From: Silene latifolia
Lineage: Eukaryota > Streptophyta > Magnoliopsida > Caryophyllales > Caryophyllaceae
DNA length: 64,000 bases
Reading direction: 5' to 3'
NCBI RefSeq assembly: GCF_048544455.1
Contig: NC_133536.1
Span: 200,139,325 to 200,203,324 of the forward strand
Positions 57,080 to 64,000 of this stretch are shown in pieces. The notes below the pieces were generated by a model. It had not been told where the DNA came from and made no database searches. It saw nothing but the letters and a program-made list of their open reading frames with translations. The first letter of the stretch is position 1; every line of letters starts with the position of its first letter. The position numbers and the translations under genes are program-made.

Positions 57080-58700
57080 CTCAAACATATGAGAGCTTGT
57101 CAAATAATAGACGTTTTACATTGATACCTCACAATCTCAAATCTTCATAAAGACAACTTCGGAACATTTTGAATCCATATCTCATATGGTGTCTTTTCTA
57201 TTGCTTTGGTCAGAGTCATATTATGTTTGAATGTTGCACTTTCAAATGTGAATCCCTAAAATGAAATTGGAAGGTCAGCAAGACTCATAATGAGTCCAAC
57301 CATATCGAATAAGGTTCGATTCCTCCGTTTGAAAATTCTATTTTCCTGGTGGAATTAATTGTGAAACAATTACACAACATTTTAAATAATCATAAAACTC
57401 TTGAGAATAAATATATACTAGCATGATTGGATCTTAGTGTTTTTATTTTATTTCCAAGTTGGTTTAGCACTTCATTTTGAAATTGTTCGAACTTTTCAAT
57501 AATTCAAACTTATGAAGTAATCATACCCACCTCTTACTAATGTGCTCATAGACCCACATATTTATATGTATTTGGGCGATAACATATTTGACCTTTCACT
57601 AGCCTCTGTGAAAGGTGAAGTTGTCATTTTTCCCATCAAGCAATATTTGCATGTATCATAAGATTCAAAATCAAATGACTTGAGAATTTCATCATTATGA
57701 AGCTTCTCGATGCGTTTTACGATTATGTGGCCTATACGATAATGTCATATGTAGGTGGTGTTTGAATCCTTTTTCTTATGTTTCTTGTTGTTGATGTTAC
57801 AGATGCGTCTTTTCAATACATACAAACCATTTGATAATTGACGTTCTACTTCTTTTTTGTCTCTACACATTACAAATAATGTGATTACTACAACTTGTAT
57901 CAAATACTCATAAAATATAAATTGCTACAATTATATCTATAACAAATATACCTAAGGTATAAAACCCGTTTTTCTATCCTTTACACACTGAGGGCAATTC
58001 ATCTTCCATTAACTAACTTTTAGACAATAGAAGCACTAATGTAGAATTGTAACATTAGTTTTTTAATCGGCTTGCCCTTTTCCAAACGAATCATACTATG
58101 CATCATGTAACATTACTTTTGAACAATTTTCTTTTATGAACTATAAGAACATTTTTATGTTCTTTTTCTGGTTCATTTGGGAATTTCTCTCAGCCTGAAT
58201 CAACATTTCATGCAACTTTTTTTCCGTCTTACATGCAAAAGTTCAAACCCAAGTTTTGAAAACCATCATGCAATGAATTGATCATAATATCAATGGCCAA
58301 CTCAAGTGGTTATGCGAAATCCAGTTTTTTCCGTGACCTGAAAATGTTCAATCAAATTTAACACATGCTGGCTAACTGGTTAGCCTCTAGCCAACTTGCT
58401 TACGATGAGCCTCGGATAATTCTAGCCTAGCATGTTCTTAAAACATCGTTTTTAGTTGTGTCATAATATTGTATGCATCCATTTCACCAAAATATTATTT
58501 AGTTCCATACATACTAGCATTAAACACGTCACTTGCACGGCTATCACAATAATTCGCTCTATGGCATTTCTATCAACATCTAATATTGTTTCAGGGAGTT
58601 CAGCGGAGATAAAATGTTCAAAACAGACTCCATTCCTTCACATCAGAGAACAATTCTCAGATTCGTTTTCTGGATATTATTAGCAGTCAATTTGTCCTTC
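57080..58700 (-). pseudogene. Minus-strand Copia relic: gag, protease, integrase
   Basis: Reading leftward: gag (ETILDVDRNAIERI near 58590, LHEMLIQAERNSQMNQKKN near 58200), a zinc knuckle with its His lost to a stop (CFYC ... WKMNC near 58000-58030), a protease trace (LDTSCSNHI near 57910), the pre-integrase region (NGLYVLKRRICNINNKK, GHIIVKRIEKLHNDEILKSF, CLMGKMTTSPF near 57620-57830). The integrase core and C-terminal part follow (GGYDYF, QLGNKIKTLRSN, RRNRTLFDMVGLIMSLADLP, KAIEKTPYEIW, 57170-57580). Stops are frequent, so this is an old copy. Reverse transcriptase is absent at the left edge. Confidence 0.8.
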
Positions 58701-59948
58701 TTAAGGACGGAGTACAAATTAAAACAAAAAAGTTGTTATGGTTAGTAGGCATGATGTCTACTTAAAATTAAAATAAACAAGTAAAAACAATGTCCATCAA
58801 AGTAGTTTAAAACAACAATTTAAACTATTAAATGTCATTTAAAAATTATCCCCTAAATGACATTTTCCCACTATTCATCAAACGGACTTTGGCCCTGCCT
58901 TTAATCAATGGTGTTTTGATGTAAGTAAACCATTTCATAATTATAACAATTTATAACTCTTAGTTGATATATTAACAACTCCTTGTTAATACACCAACTT
59001 TGTTTCAAAACCTAAAACTATGTCTTTTGATAGTTTTGTTGAGTTAAACCAAACTTGTAGGTTTCATAAACCCATCCTATTATTCTTGGAAATACACGTG
59101 ACACCCTGCTTTGCTAGAACCTATCACTTATGTTCTAAGGCTTAATAAGTGTGGTTTGGAAAAATATAAGACTTAATATTTCAATTTTAGGGATCGAATG
59201 TCGGTCATACTACAGTAACCTCATAGAAAATAACCACATTCGCAAAAATAAAAGCAAACATAAAACGAAATTAAATGTACGCATAAAAAAAATTAATCTA
59301 GTATGTACCATAAACTAACTAGGTCCAAAAGCTTCTTCCGGATCTCCATCTTTCAAGAAACCTCCCTCAAATTTTCTAGATCTACATCCTCCATCTTCCC
59401 TAAACCTCATATTTGAATTACGTTAATTTTTACTAATTGCAAACTAGCTAAGAAAAATTAAAAGAAAGCAATAAATAATTGCATTGCAATACGATGTCCC
59501 CGCAATCATATGAACTAAAATAATTACACATTGCTCGGATAACACGACAAAAAAATAAATTATTACAACGTATAACGATACGCAGATCGTAAACCATTAC
59601 AAAAAATAATGATACGCAGATCGTAAACCATTCTAATTTGGGTCATACTAATCACCTCAAGCAATCACAATATTAAATATGATGGCATTCAAACGCCGCT
59701 TTCACAATACGCAATAATAATGAACCATTCATCATACTAACTAGCGATTAAGGATTCAGAATAAAATTAAAAAAGAAAAATAGTAACACGACTTAACGAT
59801 TTAGTCATAAACTAAACAACGAATTTATTACAACTCAATCTGTAATATTTTATCATAGGATTGATCATATTACGAAAAAATAAATTATTGAAATAAGATT
59901 TTTTTTTTTTTTTTTATCTTTTAAGGAAAACAATTTTTCCCCTTATGG
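58700..59948. other. AT-rich, no gene seen
   Basis: Could be the untranslated leader of the minus-strand Copia relic. A GTGACACCCTGCT near 59098 resembles other LTR starts here but no partner was found. Confidence 0.45.
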
Positions 59949-59957
59949 CCAAAAGTA

Positions 59958-60435
59958 GAATCCATTTTTGAAATAATGGTCAAAAATAAAATATTTGTCG
60001 TTTTGGGTCGGTTTTGAAAATATTTGTCAAAATGGTGTCCACGTAGGCTCGGGATTTCTGGACCTAAAACACGCCACTACAAATGGCGTGTTTATAATGA
60101 GTAGGGAAAGAAACTTCATTAAAAAATGGACTAAAACAAACACGCCATTGGGAATGGCGAGTTTCGGAGGGGAAACACGCCATCCCCTATGGCGTGTCTT
60201 GTGTAATTTTTTTTTTTTTTTTTTTTTTTTAAGTTTAGTCAGTTGAGTAAAAAAATTGTTGTAAAGACACACCACTACTAATGGCGTGTTTCCTTCACAA
60301 AACACGCCATTAGTAGTGGCATGTTTCAGGTCTAGAAATCCCGAGCCTACGTGGACACCATTTTGACAAATATTTTCAAAACCGACCCAAAACGACAAAT
60401 ATTTTATTTTTGACCATTATTTCAAAAATGGACTC
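59958..60435. mobile_element. Mutator-type MITE with ~135-bp inverted repeats
   Basis: Left arm from 59958 (GAATCCATTTTTGAAATAATGG) and complement of the right arm (GAGTCCATTTTTGAAATAATG) match for about 135 bp. A perfect 9-bp duplication CCAAAAGTA flanks it (59949-59957, 60436-60444). The interior holds several short hairpins around AACACGCCA/TGGCGTGTT and a long T run. Two mirror-image frames with the same first 33 residues result from the inverted repeats and are not genes. Confidence 0.9.
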
Positions 60436-60444
60436 CCAAAAGTA

Positions 60445-61614
60445 CACTTCTCTCATCCAATATGACAATCAATTTGAATCAATTAAAATGGACCAAATAG
60501 ATGAAACACATGTCTTCCCTTCCTACCGTAATCATTAATCGGTTTTCTCAAAACCCAATAATTAAAGAAGGAAAATAAAATTAAACTCATCTTTGTAACA
60601 AAAAGATAAACAATTTTATATAATCGACACAAACCAGTATTTTATTGGGGAAGAATTAGTATGAATCATTAATCATTAACTTATAATAAATTAAGGAAAA
60701 ATGATTTTTCTGTTTTGTTACCCAAATTCATACAAAACTCTTTTATAGAATTTGGCTTTAATGAAGTCAAGCAATTATTATGAATTATCTTATAATCATT
60801 GAGATATAAAAGAAAATTTTAATCTTTGACGTAAAATTCATAATTTACTGCCTTCTTAACAAAAACCAATCAACCACTATCTCCATATTAGTCATGCATA
60901 TTTTCCCATGATAAACTCGAGATTATAATTGAATCACAATAAAGACGGATAAAAAAGATTATAATCATATAAATCTTAACTTATGATAATTGCAAACATT
61001 ATTTAATTAATGACAATCAAACTAACAATATAGTTCTACTACCCAATAATTAAGTAATAAACTAAACGAATCGGTTATTATTTTAATTCAATTATTATCA
61101 CTCTAACATAGAATAATTATCATTATTAACAATAATTTGTATAATCATAATTTTCTTTAGCTTTGTCTTTAATCAAATTAAAAACTAACCTGATTTAAAT
61201 AACTCTCCTAATCAAATTAGAATTTCTAAGATATTCTAATCAAGTTAGAATCAATACAACCATTGTAAATAAATATCAATCAAATTGAATAAATCTCAAA
61301 AACAACTTTAAAAAGTAAAAAAAACATAATTTTTTTAAATATAAAACGGCCTAAAAGTCAATCAAAACGTTCGAATTTGGCTTAAAAACGTTAACCCGGA
61401 TACGCACTCTTGTTTAAAATGTTGTTTACACTAAAAAAAAACTACTTTTCATCAAAATACAACACTCGGACCTGATGATAAAATTTTAGATCTGAATTGT
61501 ACCCGTGAACAATAACCGCGTGAATATTAAAAGCGATTTTTTTGTTTAATTAAATACAAATCAAAAATTTACCAACCAATTAATATCAACATATTAATTA
61601 TGCAAATTTTTCCA
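60445..61614. other. AT-rich, no gene seen
   Basis: Very AT-rich, no frame of note and no paired element ends. The words ACCAACCAATTAATATCAAC ... ATTAATTATGCAAATT at 61571 recur at about 63221, beyond the LINE; without the LINE they are 64 bp apart. Confidence 0.5.
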
Positions 61615-61626
61615 ATCCAATCTAAA

Positions 61627-63200
61627 TTGCTGGGAAGAGGGGACTAAGGCAGGGTGACCCCCTCTCCCCCTTGCTCTTTGTGCTCTACATGGAAATCTTA
61701 TCTAGGATCCTCAGAAAGTTGCCAGAACATCAACACTTTAGCTTCCATCCTAAATGTTGCAGGATAGGACTTTCCCATCTTATCTTTGCTGACGATCTGC
61801 TAGTCTTCACAAGAGGTGACTATCCTTCTATTAAAGCTGTTGAAGCCAGTTTGCATCTTTTTTCTGAAGTTTCAGGCCTGACACCCTAACCCTTCCAAAA
61901 CCAACATTTATTTTGGGGGAGTGCACCCTGAGGTGAAGGAGCTGATTCTTAAGGATACTAGTTACTTGGAGGGGACATTTCCCTTCAAGTATCTTGGTGT
62001 CCCCTTACACTCTTCGAGACTGACTAAGGAAATGTACTTCTCCCTGCTGGAAAAAATAAAGAACAAGATTAATCACTGGGCTAACTGTAATCTCTCCTAT
62101 GCTGGAAAGATTCAGCTCATCAACACAGTTATCTTTGGCATTGAGAGCTTTTGGTGTGCAAGTTTTATGCTGCGTAAGGGGGAAATCCATGAGATAGACA
62201 AATTGTGTAGACGATTTCTTTGGGGATATCAGTGTGCACACAAATTGGTTTTCTTTGCGTGGCAGAAAGTCTGTAAGAGCAGGGCACAAGGAGGATTTGA
62301 TATAAGGGAAATTTTGAGCTGGAACAAAACTTTGTTGCTGCGAATGTTTTGGAAGATTTCTACTGCATCCCCTTCCATCTGGTGCAGTGGTGCCAACATT
62401 ACCATCTGCAGGGTTTGGACTGTTGGAGTGTGATGCCATCACAGTCCACTTCCACGGTTTGGAAAGCTATCTTTGCTGCACGTGATGATTTTGTTGGTCA
62501 GGCTGGCTCAATTGTAGATGCCAAAGCTTCTTTACAGGAATGGAGTAGGACTAGCAAGCTGCAATTGTACCAGGTTTATGCTGTTTTCCATGGGAGACAC
62601 TCTAATCTTCAATGGGCTAAACCTATTTTGGATGGAGTGGTCATGCCTAGACATGCTATGCTTGTAAGAATGGCAGTGCAAAGGGGACTGGCCACTACTG
62701 ATAATTTGAATAGAAGGGGTTTGCACCTTGTTAACAGATGCTACCTATGTCTGGCTGCAGCTGAGGATCATCCACACTTGTTCTTCTTATGTTCCTTTTC
62801 TAGGACTGTGTACCAAAATATTCTGCTCTGGCTTGGGGTCACGAGAAGACCTTTCTGTTTGCATCAGGAGCTGCTTTAACTGTCCAGATATCGTGGTAAG
62901 GGATGGAGGAAAAAAAGAGCTCGGTGTAGTCTGGCTGCCACGGTATACTGTTTATGGCAAGAACGGAACTGGCGAATTTTCAGAGGGGTTTCTCGCACAA
63001 TTGAGCAAGTTGTCTATCAAATTAAATATTATGTTTCTATTCGATTGTATGCTAATATTAATAGTAGTGTATTAGAGGAGGTACTAGAGCATATGATTAG
63101 TTAGACTAGTCATTTTGTTCATCTAGTGGTTCTAATTTGTATGAAATTATCTTTTTCTAATGAGAAGCTGATTTCTACAAAAAAAAAACAGAAAAAAAAT
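61627..63200 (+). mobile_element. 5'-truncated LINE (L1-type), degenerate
   Basis: Flanked by a 12-bp duplication ATCCAATCTAAA (61615-61626, 63201-63212), ending in an A-rich tail. Contains the last part of a LINE reverse transcriptase (RGLRQGDPLSPLLFVLYMEI, HLIFADDLLVF with FADD at 61785-61796, KYLGVPLHSSRL, YAGKIQLINTVIFGI). A zf-RVT zinc-binding domain follows (CYLCLAAAEDHPHLFFLC near 62740). Three frame breaks, near 61885, 62380 and 62880, inactivate it. Endonuclease and ORF1 are missing. Confidence 0.9.
61671..62879 (+). pseudogene. LINE reverse transcriptase and zf-RVT fragment
   Basis: Frames 61671-61889, 61921-62433 and 62349-62879 are consecutive parts of one protein. The catalytic FADD pair is intact in the first. 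The second has the thumb-like region (INHWANCNLSYAGKIQL, CRRFLWG). The third has the zinc-binding tail (ILDGVVMPRHAMLVRMAVQRG, LNRRG, RCYLC ... H ... H ... C). Tryptophan-rich C-terminal sequence continues in another frame to about 63075. In an active LINE this enzyme primes cDNA synthesis at nicked target DNA. Confidence 0.85.
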
Positions 63201-63335
63201 ATCCAATCTAAACATGATTTTACCAATCAATTATTATCACCATATTAATTATGCAAATTATTCCATGTTTAAAGTATTCCATAATTAAATAAAAAAAAAA
63301 CTAGCATATGATTATGATAAAAAAATCTTATGCAA

Positions 63336-63350
63336 GTGGTTGTGATACCA
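63336..63350 (-). promoter_or_regulatory. Primer-binding site, minus-strand LTR element
   Basis: The complement reads TGGTATCACAACCAC, a tRNA-Met-like site, with the LTR end ...CCTGCA one base upstream on the minus strand. Confidence 0.6.
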
Positions 63351-63351
63351 C

Positions 63352-64000
63352 TGCAGGAAAACATAGATGTGAAAGCGTAATTTCGGAAACAATTTCCTAA
63401 CATCTATCCTAGGATCACATGCATAAGATAATATGAATCATAACAAAAGGCGAAAAGAATATTTACCTTTTGAAGCGTAAATTCTACAAATAGCTTACAT
63501 AAGAGATTTGAGAGCCCCACTTGTTGCTCCTCTACTCGGTCTAAAAGCACAAACCGGAAAACCACGTCTGCTAGAACGGAAGAGATGGATCACTATAACT
63601 CTCTTACTTTTATGGGTGATTGAGGCAGACGGTTTATAGGAAGAGCAATATGTTTTCTCCCTTGTGGTTTCTTATGGAAAAGCTTCATCATCAATTTCTA
63701 TCATCCTAGAATCCTTTATATATAGTATCACATACCATAGTAGAGTTATGTGGAACAAGGAGAGAACTCATATTCCTTTCCTAAAACTGGTGCCTCATAT
63801 TTGTTTCCTTATAGGACTGTTATTATTTCTTGATTGTACTTATATGTGTGACCTTATAGGATTGTATTGTTTTAGTCATTAATCAAATCTTATTGTGAGT
63901 AATTATTATAACTATTCTCTAGCAAGTAATTATGATTTATAATATAATAATTATCTCCATATTATATCATATATTATATTTAGTAATTGCCGGAAATGTC
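63352..64000 (-). repeat. 5' LTR of a minus-strand element, cut by the window edge
   Basis: On the plus strand it starts TGCAGGAAAACATAG next to the primer site and continues beyond the window. It could be the 5' LTR of the minus-strand Copia relic at 57080-58700; the spacing, after removing the LINE and the MITE, would leave a leader of about 2.6 kb. The short frame at 63664-63882 has no support. Confidence 0.5.

Noticed and set aside
59995..60398. Two opposite-strand frames with the same N-terminus (59995-60246 and 60027-60398)
   Set aside because: They mirror each other because they lie in the inverted arms of the Mutator-type MITE.

Overview
This 64-kb window is AT-rich nuclear DNA from a flowering plant, most likely a eudicot. 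Evidence: plant-type Ty1/copia and Ty3/gypsy retrotransposons with initiator-tRNA-Met primer sites, plant hAT, CACTA, Mutator, Stowaway and Helitron elements, an intron-containing plant gene copy (ETG1), and no operon structure. The clusters of the palindrome TACTCGATCGAGTA recall repeats I associate with Caryophyllaceae such as Silene, but that placement is a weak inference.

Layout. 1-10.8 kb: a small hAT element, then a degenerate Copia element (2699-9189) whose 3' LTR is split by a poly(A)-tailed retroposon. 10.8-11.6 kb: the only intact-looking gene, a 201-codon DUF688-like reading frame. 13.2-18.1 kb: a TRIM element whose 3' LTR is split by a 4.5-kb non-autonomous CACTA element. 18.1-28 kb: MITEs, a Helitron with a nested MITE, a broken kelch-type gene, two Stowaway-type MITEs and a 1.2-kb Mutator-type element. 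28.7-31.7 kb: two tandem, broken, partial copies of ETG1 (MCM-binding protein) with recognisable exons and splice sites. 33.3-38.3 kb: Copia element 1, with both LTRs and broken gag-pol. 38.8-44.3 kb: Copia element 2, split by a hAT element that itself holds a 2.9-kb solo LTR, and then cut by a minus-strand Ty3-type element (44.3-56 kb). That element's left LTR is split by a complete, non-autonomous, Athila-like element (44466-52402). 57-64 kb: a minus-strand Copia relic, a Mutator-type MITE, a 5'-truncated LINE, and an LTR/primer-site junction at the right edge.

Nothing here works as a pathway. The window is a nest of transposons into transposons, and target-site duplications let much of the insertion order be read. 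The most interesting structure is a set of short stem-loop arrays inside the retroelements. One array has a near-constant loop (CCTGAAGT type) and different but mostly self-complementary stems. A second has GC-rich stems with a compensatory change. A third consists of TACTCGATCGAGTA palindromes. No tRNA, rRNA or CRISPR locus was seen.
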